Below are positions 19,559 to 29,800 of a stretch of DNA of 64,000 nt, piece by piece. Location of the stretch: the NCBI RefSeq assembly GCF_003412465.1, contig NZ_QTJV01000001.1:992001-1056000 (forward strand). The letters run 5' to 3'. Each line of letters starts with the position of its first letter. Within the stretch, counting starts at the first letter, position 1. Under the pieces are notes generated by a model. The model saw nothing but the letters and a program-made list of their open reading frames with translations, did not search any database and was not told the origin of the DNA. The stretch is from Chitinophaga silvisoli. Its GTDB lineage: Bacteria > Bacteroidota > Bacteroidia > Chitinophagales > Chitinophagaceae. The position numbers were made by a program, and so were the translations under genes.

Positions 19559-20103
19559 ACACCGATCTATCCAGGTTTAACACAGGTAACTATGCAGCCG
19601 GACCCAAGTGGAAAATCGGATTATGGTACCTGGTTAACTATTATGTTTTTAACAGTGCTTTACCATGGCCCTATGGTTTTAAGCGGAGGCTGTTGCGCAC
19701 ATTTGGCGCGAAGGTGGGCAAGGGTCTTGTGATCAAGACTAAAGTAAGAATCAAATACCCGTGGCGCTTATCGATCGGCGATCATTGCTGGATTGGGGAG
19801 AGTGTGTGGATCGATAACCTGGATGATGTATACATTGGCGATCATGTGTGTATATCACAGGGCGCGATGTTGCTGACAGGTAATCACGATTACAAGCGCA
19901 GTGATTTTCCTTACAGGCTGGGTGGCATCAGAATAGAAGACGGGGTGTGGATTGGTGCACAGTCAGTCGTTTGTCCGGGTATTGTATGCGGCTCCCATGC
20001 TGTGCTGACGGTGAAGTCAGTAGCAGCAAAAGATATGGAAGCCTGGAGTATATATGCAGGGAATCCTGCCATTTCAGTACGTAAAAGAGAGATACTAGCA
20101 TAG
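19555..20103 (+). CDS. WcaF-like hexapeptide-repeat acetyltransferase
   Basis: A 182-residue left-handed beta-helix acyltransferase. Hexapeptide-type repeats run from about residue 70 to 165 (IGDHCWIGESVWI, IGDHVCISQGAMLLTGNHDY, IEDGVWIGAQSVVCPGIVCG). The catalytic-type histidine lies in GNHDY. The N-terminus with WYLVNYYVFNSALPWPYGFKR and the order beside a WcaI-like gene point to colanic acid WcaF. It probably uses acetyl-CoA to acetylate a sugar of the repeat unit in the cytoplasm. It overlaps the VanZ-like gene by 4 nt. Confidence 0.88.
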   Translation: MNTDLSRFNTGNYAAGPKWKIGLWYLVNYYVFNSALPWPYGFKRRLLRTFGAKVGKGLVIKTKVRIKYPWRLSIGDHCWIGESVWIDNLDDVYIGDHVCISQGAMLLTGNHDYKRSDFPYRLGGIRIEDGVWIGAQSVVCPGIVCGSHAVLTVKSVAAKDMEAWSIYAGNPAISVRKREILA

Positions 20104-20105
20104 TT

Positions 20106-21335
20106 ATGTCCAAGCGAATATTACTCATAGGCGGGAATTTTTCACCGGAACCTACCGGGATAGGGAAATACAATGGTGAGATGATGAAATGGCTGGCAGA
20201 GAATGGATATGATTGTACAGTGATTACCAGCTATCCTTATTATCCGGAGTGGAAGGTACAGCCTCCTTATGACAAAAAGAAGAACTGGTATACCAAAGAA
20301 AAAGAAGGTAACCTCACGGTATACAGGTGTCCGCAGTACGTGCCGGCAAAGCCTACGGGCAAGACACGCATTATGCTGGACTTTTCATTTGCGGTGTCTG
20401 CATTCTTCAGGTTGCTGACATTGCTGCCCCGGAAAAAGTATGATGTGGTGATAACGGTGGTGCCGCCTTTCCACCTGGGATTGCTGGCAGTGATCTACAA
20501 GAAACTGAGGGGAGCAAAAGTGTTCTATCATATACAGGATATGCAGATAGAGGCAGCGAGAGACCTGAAGATGATTTCATCGCCGAAGCTGATCAATATA
20601 CTCTTCAAATTGGAGCGCTACATTTTCAGGCAGGCGGATATGGTAGGCAGTATTTCTGATGGTATGATGAAGAAGATCCAGGAGAAGGCGAAGAAGGAAA
20701 TTTTCTTTTTCCCGAACTGGGTGGATGTGAATAAGTTTCATCCTATTGAAGAACGCCTGTTGTTGAAAACAGAATATGGATTTGCGGCCACAGACAAGAT
20801 CGTGTTGTATTCAGGGGCAATCGGGGAGAAGCAGGGGCTGGAATCTATTTTGCTGGCGGCGCAGGCACTGAAAGAAGACAGGCACCTGAAGTTCCTGATC
20901 TGCGGATCCGGACCTTATAAAGAGCGCCTGGTAGCGCAGGCACAGGAGATGCAACTGGAGAATGTGATCTTTTTTCCTTTGCAGCCATTTGAGCGCTTTA
21001 ATCACTTTTTGAATATGGCTGATGTGCACCTGGTCATCCAGAAAGCGAATGCGAGTGACCTGGTGATGCCGAGCAAGCTCACAACCATTTTAGCGGTGGG
21101 GGGCCTGGCATTGATTACCGCAAATAGTGGTACAAGCCTGCATGACCTGGTGAGTACGCATAATATGGGAATCCTGGTGGATGCAGAAAACCAGCAGGCA
21201 CTCAACGAAGGCATCCTGCGGTCGGTAAATGGAGATGTGAGAGCAATAGCGGGAAATGGGAGAGCATATGCAGAGAATTATTTGTCAGTGAGCAGGATTA
21301 TGGGTCGATTTGAAGAACATGTAGTAGTAGGATAA
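20106..21335 (+). CDS. WcaI-like glycosyltransferase
   Basis: A 409-residue GT-B transferase resembling colanic acid WcaI. The N-terminus ILLIGGNFSPEPTGIGKYNG is the distinctive WcaI start, followed by VITSYPYYPEWKV. The C-terminal donor domain shows VLYSGAIGEKQGLESILLAA, FLICGSGPYKERL and ANASDLVMPSKLTTILAVGG. The pairing with an upstream WcaF-like acetyltransferase gene mirrors the enterobacterial order. It begins 2 nt after the previous stop and is followed 11 nt later by the initiating phosphoglycosyltransferase gene. The transferred sugar is not known. Confidence 0.9.
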   Translation: MSKRILLIGGNFSPEPTGIGKYNGEMMKWLAENGYDCTVITSYPYYPEWKVQPPYDKKKNWYTKEKEGNLTVYRCPQYVPAKPTGKTRIMLDFSFAVSAFFRLLTLLPRKKYDVVITVVPPFHLGLLAVIYKKLRGAKVFYHIQDMQIEAARDLKMISSPKLINILFKLERYIFRQADMVGSISDGMMKKIQEKAKKEIFFFPNWVDVNKFHPIEERLLLKTEYGFAATDKIVLYSGAIGEKQGLESILLAAQALKEDRHLKFLICGSGPYKERLVAQAQEMQLENVIFFPLQPFERFNHFLNMADVHLVIQKANASDLVMPSKLTTILAVGGLALITANSGTSLHDLVSTHNMGILVDAENQQALNEGILRSVNGDVRAIAGNGRAYAENYLSVSRIMGRFEEHVVVG

Positions 21336-21346
21336 AACTTATTTTT

Positions 21347-22732
21347 ATGTTAAACCGTTATTTAAAAATATGCAGCATTCAGATCCTGATTATGGATTTC
21401 TTTTGCCTGAATGCCTTTTTCTTTTTTGTTTCCTACTGGTTACAGCAAAAAGAAGTACCAGTACACCTGGATAGAGACACTTTTTTACTTGCTTCAAATA
21501 TTGCGTGGGTTATTGCGTTGTATACTACGGGTATTTATTTCATGAGTCAGCAGATGTCTTATGAGAGAATTGCCCGGAAAACGATACAGGGCATCCTGCT
21601 ATACCTGCTTTTAATATTGTTGTTTGTATTTCTGAATAAAGAGGCCTATAACCGGATCTTCATCATTACGTATTGTACGCTTTTCCTCATTATCGTGCTG
21701 GCAGACAGGCTTTTCTTTTATATGCTGACGCATTATTTGCTGCAGCGCAAAGAAATAGAGCGGAAAGTGGTTATTGTGGGCTATAACGACCTTTCGAAGC
21801 AATTGGTAGATAACCTGCTGGGCAGAAAGAGTAACCTCCGTTTTGAGGGTTATTTTGAAGAATACAGCAATGTGCATGAATTGTCGTATTACCCCGTGAT
21901 CGGTAACCTGCAGGAGTGTATCAATTATGCACAGTCAAATAACATCAGGGAGATCTATTCCACTTTATCGCCGGAGCAGTTTCCTTACCTGTATACGCTG
22001 GCACATGAGGCGGAGAAACATTTCATCCGTTTTCGTTTTGTACCAGACTTCAGGATGTTTGTAAACAGGCAGATTTATGTTGATTACCTGGATGACATTC
22101 CAATCATTTCACTGCGATCAGAACCGCTGGATGATATTGCGAACAGGATCAGGAAGCGTTTCTTCGACCTGGTGTTTAGCCTGGGTGTTACGATCTTTTT
22201 ACTGAGCTGGCTGATACCTTTGCTGGCGCTGCTGGTGAAGCTGGAGAGCAGGGGACCTGTATTCTTTATACAGCACAGAACCGGTCGTAATAACAAGACG
22301 TTCCGCTGTCTGAAATTCAGGAGTATGTATGTGAACAATGATGCGAACAGTAAGCAGGCGACCAGGAATGATAAGCGATTTACCAGGCTGGGAAAATTCA
22401 TGAGAAAGACAAACCTGGATGAGATGCCGCAATTTTTGAATGTGTTGTGGGGCGATATGTCGATAGTAGGGCCGAGGCCGCATATGCTGAAACATACGGA
22501 AGAATTTTCTGCGATTATTCAGAAGTATATGATCAGGCATTTCTTAAAACCGGGTATTACGGGCTGGGCACAGGTAAATGGATACAGGGGTGAGATTACG
22601 GATGATCTGCACCTGGCGAAGAGGATAGAGCATGATATCTGGTATATGGAAAACTGGTCAGTGTATTTGGATCTGAAGATCATTTTCCTGACGGTATTTA
22701 ATACAATCAGAGGTGATAAAAATGCATTTTAA
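21347..22732 (+). CDS. Undecaprenyl-phosphate glycosyl-1-phosphate transferase (WcaJ/PssY type)
   Basis: A 461-residue polyprenyl-phosphate sugar phosphotransferase. Four or five N-terminal helices are followed by a CoA-binding-like cytosolic domain (VVIVGYNDLSKQLVDNLLG). A re-entrant helix (FFDLVFSLGVTIFLLSWLIP, near 270) and the catalytic domain follow, with KFRSMYVNNDANSKQATRND, RKTNLDEMPQFLNVL, GDMSIVGPRPHM and KPGITGWAQVNGYRG. It loads the first sugar 1-phosphate, often glucose, on undecaprenyl phosphate and starts each repeat unit. As the last gene of the locus, it is followed by 211 nt without a gene. Confidence 0.94.
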   Translation: MLNRYLKICSIQILIMDFFCLNAFFFFVSYWLQQKEVPVHLDRDTFLLASNIAWVIALYTTGIYFMSQQMSYERIARKTIQGILLYLLLILLFVFLNKEAYNRIFIITYCTLFLIIVLADRLFFYMLTHYLLQRKEIERKVVIVGYNDLSKQLVDNLLGRKSNLRFEGYFEEYSNVHELSYYPVIGNLQECINYAQSNNIREIYSTLSPEQFPYLYTLAHEAEKHFIRFRFVPDFRMFVNRQIYVDYLDDIPIISLRSEPLDDIANRIRKRFFDLVFSLGVTIFLLSWLIPLLALLVKLESRGPVFFIQHRTGRNNKTFRCLKFRSMYVNNDANSKQATRNDKRFTRLGKFMRKTNLDEMPQFLNVLWGDMSIVGPRPHMLKHTEEFSAIIQKYMIRHFLKPGITGWAQVNGYRGEITDDLHLAKRIEHDIWYMENWSVYLDLKIIFLTVFNTIRGDKNAF

Positions 22733-22943
22733 CTTTTTTTTAAATATAGTGAAAGGTAGTTTGGTTGTATAGATATTATAGCGGACATGCTTAATCTTGA
22801 GAAAAAACATCAGATTGGCCATATTTTACTGATATAAGTAATAATGTTAATAGAAAACAACAGGCATTAAGTGTTAGTTTTACACTCCGGCATCATTGTT
22901 AAGCCGACAACCAACTTTAGGGAGCCTGTAAACAGCGTAGTAA

Positions 22944-23618
22944 ATGAAAACTTCTGTGTCAGTATATAATTTCCTTGAGGACAACCGGCTTATAGAGGAT
23001 ATCTTTCATGAACTGAAATCCATTGTAGCGAGTATTCTTTCCAGCGTAGAGCTGATAGCGTTATATGATGGAAAATCGGTAGAAGGAAGGATCACCCGTC
23101 AGACGGAGGCCATCAAATCGCAGGTAATCGAGTTGGACTTTCAATTGCAAAATGTGCGTATAGTACAATATATGCTAAACAAGAGTTTTGCGTTTAATAG
23201 AAAGCAGACGAGCCTGCACTTGTTTTTAAACCAGTTAATCCGGGATGAACCGTATGGTAAGGTATTGCACGCCGTCACAGAGTTGCCCGCTGTAAAGAAA
23301 GTGATTGATGCATATATCGATGAGTTTGTGATCCGTCAGCTCGTATTGAATCTTTATTTCTGGATGAACCGACATTCTACAAGTCATCAGTTACCTAAGC
23401 TCATATTTAGTTTTGAAGAAAGCTATTTTGAAATCAGGGGTAATTTCTATGCGAACTATTTCAGGGATACTGATAATGAATTGCTCAATCAGCCGGTGTG
23501 TTACCTGATGTCTTATATGGCGGCATTGCATGAGGGAAGTCTGGATCTGGTGATGGAGCCGGGGAAGAATGTGAGTGTGGTGGTGAGGATACCGTATAAG
23601 GCAGGAGGATTGAGGTAA
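22944..23618 (+). CDS. Small histidine-kinase-like protein with degenerate ATP-binding region
   Basis: A 224-residue soluble protein with no signal peptide or membrane helix. IFHELKSIVASILSSVEL at residues 22-39 resembles a HisKA H-box, with His24 in the phosphoacceptor position. VIRQLVLNLYFWMNRHS around residue 135 resembles the N-box but lacks the usual Asn-x-x-x-Asn pattern. No D-x-G-x-G motif or glycine-rich lid is visible. The C-terminal VSVVVRIPYKAGG looks like the final strand of an HATPase domain. It may be a phosphotransfer or scaffold protein or a decayed kinase. A 211-nt gap separates it from the polysaccharide locus, whose regulation it could affect, but that is only a guess. Confidence 0.5.
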   Translation: MKTSVSVYNFLEDNRLIEDIFHELKSIVASILSSVELIALYDGKSVEGRITRQTEAIKSQVIELDFQLQNVRIVQYMLNKSFAFNRKQTSLHLFLNQLIRDEPYGKVLHAVTELPAVKKVIDAYIDEFVIRQLVLNLYFWMNRHSTSHQLPKLIFSFEESYFEIRGNFYANYFRDTDNELLNQPVCYLMSYMAALHEGSLDLVMEPGKNVSVVVRIPYKAGGLR

Positions 23619-23668
23619 AGAATTTTTTAATGAAGTCTCTTAGAAACAATAAGATAAGGTTAAAACAA

Positions 23669-23690
23669 AGGGGATATATCCATATCCCCT
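23669..23690 (+). terminator. Intrinsic terminator after the kinase-like gene
   Basis: AGGGGATAT (23669-23677) and ATATCCCCT (23682-23690) form a 9-bp stem around the loop ATCC, followed by ATTTTATT. It lies 50 nt after the stop of the kinase-like gene, in the right orientation to end its transcript. Confidence 0.7.
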
Positions 23691-23701
23691 ATTTTATTCC
23701 T

Positions 23702-23743
23702 AAACAAAAACGCTTTTGCCATCCGGCAAAAGCGTTTTTGTTT
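23702..23743. terminator. Bidirectional terminator between convergent genes
   Basis: A perfect 19-bp inverted repeat: AAACAAAAACGCTTTTGCC at 23702-23720 and its reverse complement at 23725-23743, with the loop ATCC. T-rich tracts lie at the 3' side on both strands, so it can stop transcription from either direction. It touches the last base of the mqo stop codon. Confidence 0.85.
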
Positions 23744-25227
23744 TATTTCAGTTCGAGGACATTGTTGGCCCATGATCTCACCTGTTCCAGCATTTCAGGA
23801 TCATCCGCCAGTTTCTTACCATAAGACGGAATCATCTGCAGCAATTTATTCCTCCATGCCTCTGTGGCTAATTCTTTTTTGAAGCACCTGTTCAGCAACT
23901 CCAGCATGATAGACACTGCTGTACTTGCACCTGGACTTGCTCCCAGCAGTGCGGCAATGCTACCATCCGCTGCACTCACTACTTCAGTACCAAACTCCAG
24001 GATACCTCCATGCTCTGGATCTTTCTTAATTACCTGCACACGTTGCCCGGCTACTTCCAGTTCCCAGTCTTCCATCTTCGCCTCAGGCAGGAAATCCTGT
24101 AAAGCCTGCAATCTTTCTTCCGGCGACTGACGTACCTGATCGATCAGGTATTTGGTTAATGGAAGGTTATCGAGACCTGCCGCCAGCATGGGGCGGATAT
24201 TATTGAACTTGATAGAGCGTGGCAGGTCCAGCCAGGAACCTTTTTTCAGGAACTTGGTGGAAAAGCCTGCGTAAGGTCCAAACAGCAATGCTTTCTTACC
24301 ATCGATCATACGGGTATCGAGGTGAGGCACAGACATTGGAGGTGCACCTACAGAAGCTTTACCATATACCTTTGCTGCGTGTTTTTCTACGATTGCCTGG
24401 TTTTTACAAACCAGCCACTGACCACTTACAGGGAATCCACCGAAACCTTTACCTTCAGGGATGTCAGATTTTTCGAGCAGTGGGAGTGAGCCACCGCCAG
24501 CACCGATGAATACAAATTTCGCCTGTAATGTTCTTTTTTTACCATTTTTCAGGTCTTTCACTTTCAGTCTCCACTTACCATCTTCGCTCTGGTCCAGGTC
24601 TTTCACTTCGTGTTCGAGGTGAAGGTGAACACCGGGTTGTTGTTGCAGATAAGCGATGAGAGAGCGGGTGAGGGCACCGAAGTTGATGTCAGTACCAGCA
24701 TCCATACGGGTAGCTGCTACTTTTTCGTTAGGGTCACGGCCTTCCATTACCAGTGGGATCCATTTTTTGATCACCTCAGGGTCTTCGGAAAATTCCATGC
24801 CTTTGAAGAGATTATTGGCGGAAAGCGCCTGTTGGCGTTTCCTGAGATATTCTACGTTTTTCTCTCCCCATACAAAGCTCATGTGAGGAACGCCTTGTAT
24901 AAAGTTGCCCGGCGAGTTTACGCAGCCTGCCTGTACGAGGAATGACCAGAATTCTTTTGAGATTTCAAAAGATTCTGCAATCTTAATCGCTTTTCCGATG
25001 TCGATAGATCCATCCTGCTTTTCCGGAGTGTAGTTCAGCTCACAGAAAGCAGAATGGCCTGTACCAGCATTGTTCCAGGCATCCGAGCTTTCTCCGGCGA
25101 TCACGTCCAGTCGTTCGAAGATTTCTATTGTCAGCTCCGGTTGTAATTCTTTCAGCAATACGCCTAGCGTTGCACTCATTATGCCTGCACCGATCAATAC
25201 GATGTCAGGCGCCGATTTAGGAGACAT
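23743..25227 (-). CDS. mqo: Malate:quinone oxidoreductase
   Basis: A 494-residue FAD-dependent, membrane-associated enzyme that oxidises malate to oxaloacetate and passes electrons to quinone. The dinucleotide-binding motif [19 protein letters not shown] starts near residue 10. [18 protein letters not shown] near 52 and [16 protein letters not shown] near 440 are Mqo hallmarks. The frame is open ten codons further upstream, but the ATG at 25227 gives the usual N-terminus. The gene is monocistronic: a bidirectional terminator lies at its 3' end and a -7-like box lies upstream. It is unrelated in function to either neighbour cluster. Confidence 0.96.
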   Translation of the reverse strand: MSPKSAPDIVLIGAGIMSATLGVLLKELQPELTIEIFERLDVIAGESSDAWNNAGTGHSAFCELNYTPEKQDGSIDIGKAIKIAESFEISKEFWSFLVQAGCVNSPGNFIQGVPHMSFVWGEKNVEYLRKRQQALSANNLFKGMEFSEDPEVIKKWIPLVMEGRDPNEKVAATRMDAGTDINFGALTRSLIAYLQQQPGVHLHLEHEVKDLDQSEDGKWRLKVKDLKNGKKRTLQAKFVFIGAGGGSLPLLEKSDIPEGKGFGGFPVSGQWLVCKNQAIVEKHAAKVYGKASVGAPPMSVPHLDTRMIDGKKALLFGPYAGFSTKFLKKGSWLDLPRSIKFNNIRPMLAAGLDNLPLTKYLIDQVRQSPEERLQALQDFLPEAKMEDWELEVAGQRVQVIKKDPEHGGILEFGTEVVSAADGSIAALLGASPGASTAVSIMLELLNRCFKKELATEAWRNKLLQMIPSYGKKLADDPEMLEQVRSWANNVLELK

Positions 25228-25254
25228 ATTATTTTTTTTACGCGATTTGCAGCG

Positions 25255-25262
25255 CAAAAATA
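25255..25262 (-). promoter_or_regulatory. Putative -7 promoter box for mqo
   Basis: On the minus strand this reads TATTTTTG, matching the Bacteroidota -7 consensus TAnnTTTG. It lies about 28 nt before the mqo ATG. No TTTG was found at the -33 position, so the call rests on the -7 match alone. Confidence 0.35.
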
Positions 25263-25430
25263 ATACTTAATGATCGGATTTTGTAGTGAATTCACCGTTT
25301 TTTGCCTCTTTTTATAAGGCCAAAAGGATGAGAATGGTGTGTAAGGTAGTGGGGGAGGGTGTATGGTAAAAATGCAAATGTATTGTTAAAGCGGTTTTTA
25401 GTCACGAGGGGGAAGCAGTGCAGGGCGAAA

Positions 25431-26801
25431 TCAGGCTGTTAGTGCAGAATAGGCTATTTTGTTAAATGCCCTGGCAGGCCCTTCACACAGCGGGCACCGG
25501 TAGTGATCTGATATGTGCGCAAAGGGGGTATCGGGTGTGATGTCCTGTGCAGGATCACCTGCCTGTTCATCATAGATACTCAGGCATGCAGGACACTGAT
25601 ACACATATTTCTCTACAGGTGGTACAGGAGCCGTATGTGCTGCAACGTAACCCGGCAGCGGATCATCTGTATTATGCCTTTCATAAAAGTACTTGCAGAG
25701 CGAGGTGATATATGGTCCCAGGTGTTCTTTGGCTACACCGGAGCGATAATTGATCAGGGTGCCTGAATTGGGATTGAAGTCCGGTGTATAGCTGATATCA
25801 TAACGCAGCTGCCCTTTCAGTGCTGTCTTGTACTTTGCCTCCTGCTGTGTGATAACGATGCCGCCAAAGCAGTGATGACCAACGCTGAAGCAAAGCCCGT
25901 ATGTACGTACATCCGCACTATCAAAGTACCTGATGATGTGACGTTTGAGTACCAAAGCATCTTCATTGTTGTCGGGGATCTGCCAGTTCAGTTCATTGGC
26001 TGCATGTCTTACATTGATACCATACTTCCCTAAAAGATAATCCCAGAGCGGGCGGTGTTCCTGCTCAATGTTCCTGATGATCAGGGATTTCCAGGGAGTA
26101 GCATAGAGCTGTCCCGTCTTTGTTTCAAGACAGATATGACAGAGTCCTTTCAAAAATGAGACAGGAAAATATTCATTGCGGCGATAAATGCCCAGCCAGT
26201 AGTACTGATCGTACTTATTAAAACCCTCGTAATAAGGCAGGTGAAAATCAGGTAGTTTCAGGTCTTTATCTACCGGAACACCGGTAATGGGTTCATTGTT
26301 CAGCAGTTGTGCTTCCAGTTGTCTGCTCAATTCACCGATATGATTGGTATAAAGTTGCTCCGGCCATGCAAAGAGCTGGTTGCTCTGTGGGTAGCGGATA
26401 ACGAGATGCCAGTAATTAGGCTGTGCGCCTGCAATCCAGTTCAGATGGCCGGTAAAGAAGGGCGTAAAGGTATTCCTGCTGTCACATACATTGATCTTGA
26501 GTTTTGGTGCATAGTTCAGCATTTCAAACACGTCTTTATAGATGCCTTCAGAAAGCCAGCTATTGGAAATGAAGATCCCGGTGGCCGGATAGGAACTGAT
26601 TATATTAGGTGTCGTGCTGACATGATCTGCGAATAATGGGGCTGTTCCGGAGGAGACTTCAATGATCAGTTGTTGCCGTTGACCGAAGCGTACTTCAGAA
26701 ATTTTTGCAGTTTCCGCGATCTCTAAGATAGACAGGAGGTGACCCGGAGAGATAATACCTCCAGGAAAATTGATCTGTATGGATTGTGTTTTCTTTAGCA
26801 T
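25431..26801 (-). CDS. Rubredoxin fused to a degenerate nitrite/sulfite-reductase-like region
   Basis: A 456-residue soluble protein. The first 390 residues resemble nitrite/sulfite reductase ferredoxin-like half-domains, starting with INFPGGIISPGHLLSILEIA, close to the equivalent segment in NirB here. However, the C-x5-C / C-x3-C siroheme and iron-sulfur ligands of NirB are absent. The C-terminus has a rubredoxin-type site: CPAC near residue 400 and CPLC near 438. Its start overlaps the fused nitrate reductase gene by 7 nt, so it is the last gene of the nitrate operon. An electron-transfer role for the nitrate reductase is likely but inferred from context. Confidence 0.75.
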   Translation of the reverse strand: MLKKTQSIQINFPGGIISPGHLLSILEIAETAKISEVRFGQRQQLIIEVSSGTAPLFADHVSTTPNIISSYPATGIFISNSWLSEGIYKDVFEMLNYAPKLKINVCDSRNTFTPFFTGHLNWIAGAQPNYWHLVIRYPQSNQLFAWPEQLYTNHIGELSRQLEAQLLNNEPITGVPVDKDLKLPDFHLPYYEGFNKYDQYYWLGIYRRNEYFPVSFLKGLCHICLETKTGQLYATPWKSLIIRNIEQEHRPLWDYLLGKYGINVRHAANELNWQIPDNNEDALVLKRHIIRYFDSADVRTYGLCFSVGHHCFGGIVITQQEAKYKTALKGQLRYDISYTPDFNPNSGTLINYRSGVAKEHLGPYITSLCKYFYERHNTDDPLPGYVAAHTAPVPPVEKYVYQCPACLSIYDEQAGDPAQDITPDTPFAHISDHYRCPLCEGPARAFNKIAYSALTA

Positions 26802-29800
26802 GGCTGTAATACCTTTTCGAGAATTGCTTTTACTTCCGGTCTGCAGCTACCACAGCCGGTACCCGCACCTGTGGCCTGACAGATCCCTTCCAGGGTATGT
26901 ATTCCTTCTTTGATCTTCTCCTTTATATTGCCTTCTCCCACACTGCCACAGCTACAAATGAGTTTTCCGATCACAGGTGTTGCCTTCCTGTTCGACCGCA
27001 GCAAGGCTAATCGCTTCTCTGACAATTCTGTTTTGTTGGCAATCAGGTCTCTGAACTCCAGGAATTCCGATTTGTCACCTATTAATATGGCACCAATGAG
27101 GCGGTCATTGTGAATGACACACTTCTTATAATAACGCTTTGATTTATCGATGAACACTACTTCTTCATAAGCAGGATCATTAGGTGTTTCCACTGTACCC
27201 ATAGCGCAAAGGTCAGTACCATGCATCTTCAGGATGTTCATAAAGAGTGAACCCTGGTAGTAAGTGCTGATATCACCACTGAGGAATTTGGCTACTACAG
27301 CGGCCTGTTGTTCGGCCGCGGCAGTGATACCATAGAGTGTACCTTTGAACTCTGCGATTTCACCGATAGCAAATACATCAGGATCACTGGTTTGCATGTA
27401 ATCATTCACGATTACTCCCCGGTTGCAGTTAAGCTGCGAAGCCTGCGCCAGTTCTATGTTTGGAGAAGTACCGATGGACAGTACTACTGCCTGGCAGGGT
27501 ACATGCCGGCCACTTTTTAAGCGGATGCCATCTAAGTGCCGGATACCTGTAAAGCGTTCTATCTCATCATTGTACAGGATTTCTATTCCCCTGTCAGTGA
27601 GCTCTTCGTACAATAACTGGCTACCCAGTTTATCCAGTTGAGCCGACATGAGGCGGGATGTACGTTGTAAGACACCTACTTCCATCCCGATCTCCCTGAG
27701 GGAGGCGGCGAGTTCTATTCCTAAGAGGCCACCGCCGGCTATCATCACTTTGCCTTTTGCAGGATCTATGTGTTTTATGAAGGCATCGGCATCCATCCGG
27801 TTACGCATGGTAAACACGCCGGGCAGGGGTGGTACACCTTTGAGCATGGCTGCCCTTGAACCCATGGCCAGGATGAGGATGTCATACTGGTGTTCATTGC
27901 CCAGGCTATCTGTGACGGTTTTGTTCCTGCGATCTATATCGACGATACTGATACCTCTGAGCAGGTTGACATTTAATTCTGCTTCTTCCTCATCTGTCAT
28001 CTTCACCAGTTGCTGCCATTGCTGGGTACCACTGATATAGTCAGGTAGCATCACCCTGTTATAGAAGGGAAGATTTTCTTTGCTGAATACAGTGATGTCG
28101 TCTGTAGTATTGAGTGCGCGGTAGGATTTTACAAATCCGCAGGCACCGGCTCCCGCACCAATGATAATGATGCGCTGTGCAGGCTTTTGAAAGCGTCGTA
28201 CCTGCACAGCACTGTATTTAAGGTCAGGTTGTTTTGAAATAGGATCTACCAGTGTATGTGTCAGGTTGTTTGCCCTGTTCAGATCACTGTTCAGCGTTTT
28301 GCCCCAGTGCATGGGGAGGAAGACAACACCTTTCTTAATATTGGTACTGAGCTGTGCTTTCACACGTACGTTGCCGTTAGCATTGAAAATCTCAACGATG
28401 TCATCTGCTTTGATGTCTCTTTCTTCCGCATCGTCAGGATGAATTTCCAGCAATGGGGCAGGAATATGTTGTTTCAGTTTGCTCACTTTCCCCGTCTTAC
28501 TCATGGTATGCCACTGATCGCGGATGCGGCCCGTGGTAAGAATAAGTGGCAGCTCCGGATCAGGAGGAGTAGAATTATTACCATCCGGGAAGGAGTGAAT
28601 TACGGCCTTGCCGGTTTGGGTATAGAAGGTCTGGTCTGTGAAAAGACGTGGGGTACCATCGCCTGTTGCTCCCTGTGGATAAGGCCATTGTACGGTACGT
28701 TTCTCCTGTAAGGTGGTATAGTTCAGGCCACTTACATCGATGTTGGTGCCGGCGGTAAGGCGGCAATGTTCAGCATAGATGGCGGCTGCATTTTCGTAGT
28801 CAAAGCCATGGAAGCCCATTTTGCGTGCAAAGCGACAGATGATCTCTGCATCAGGCAATGCTTCGCCAGGGGGCGTGGTCAGTTTTTGCAGGTAACTGAT
28901 GCGACGTTCTGCATTCGTCATCGTGCCTTCCTTTTCCGTCCAGGCTGCGGCAGGAAGAATGACGTCTGCATATTGCAGGGTCTCGGGACGATTGGATATT
29001 TCCTGTACCACTACAAACTTTGCTTTCTTTAATGCCGCTTCTGCAAGGCGTGCATCCGGTAAGCTGACGAGCGGATTGGTGCACATGATCCAGATGGCTT
29101 TCAATTTGCCATCGTTGAGGGCAGTGAACATTTCTGTCGCCGTGAGGCCGGGTTTTTCGGAGAGGGGCACACCTCCCCAGAATTCCTGTACTTCTTTACG
29201 ATGAGCGGGATTGTCCAATACACGATGTGCAGGCAGCAGGTTGGACAGGCCGCCTACTTCGCGGCCACCCATGGCATTGGGTTGACCAGTGAGTGAGAAT
29301 GGTCCAGCACCGGGTTTGCCTATTTGTCCTGTGATGAGGTGCAGATTGATCAGGCTCAGGTTTTTCCTTACACCTACTACGCTTTGATTGAGGCCCATGG
29401 TCCAGAGGGTCATGAATCCTGAGGCATTGCCAATTAAGGAGGCAGCTTCGCAGATGGCTGCTTCCGGTATATCACAGATCTCAGCAGCACTGGCAATGCT
29501 GCGTTCCATCACTATCTCCCTGTATTGCTGAAAACCATCGGTGTGATCGCGGATGAATAATGGATCGATATGGCCCTGTTCAATTAAGATGCGACCAATG
29601 GCATGATGTAATACGATATCTGTACCCGGGTGAATCTGCAAATGCAGGTCTGCTGTGGCGCAACTTTGTGTAACGCGGGGATCGCTGACGATGATCTTTA
29701 AATCGGGATTGGCGGCTTTTGCAGCCTCCACCCGCCGCCAGAGAATAGGGTGGCACCAGGCAGGATTGGCACCTGCTACGAAAATACAATCAGCGAGTTC

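Noticed and set aside
23630..23824. A 64-codon plus-strand ORF after the kinase-like gene
   Set aside because: It runs through two terminator hairpins and the end of mqo on the other strand.
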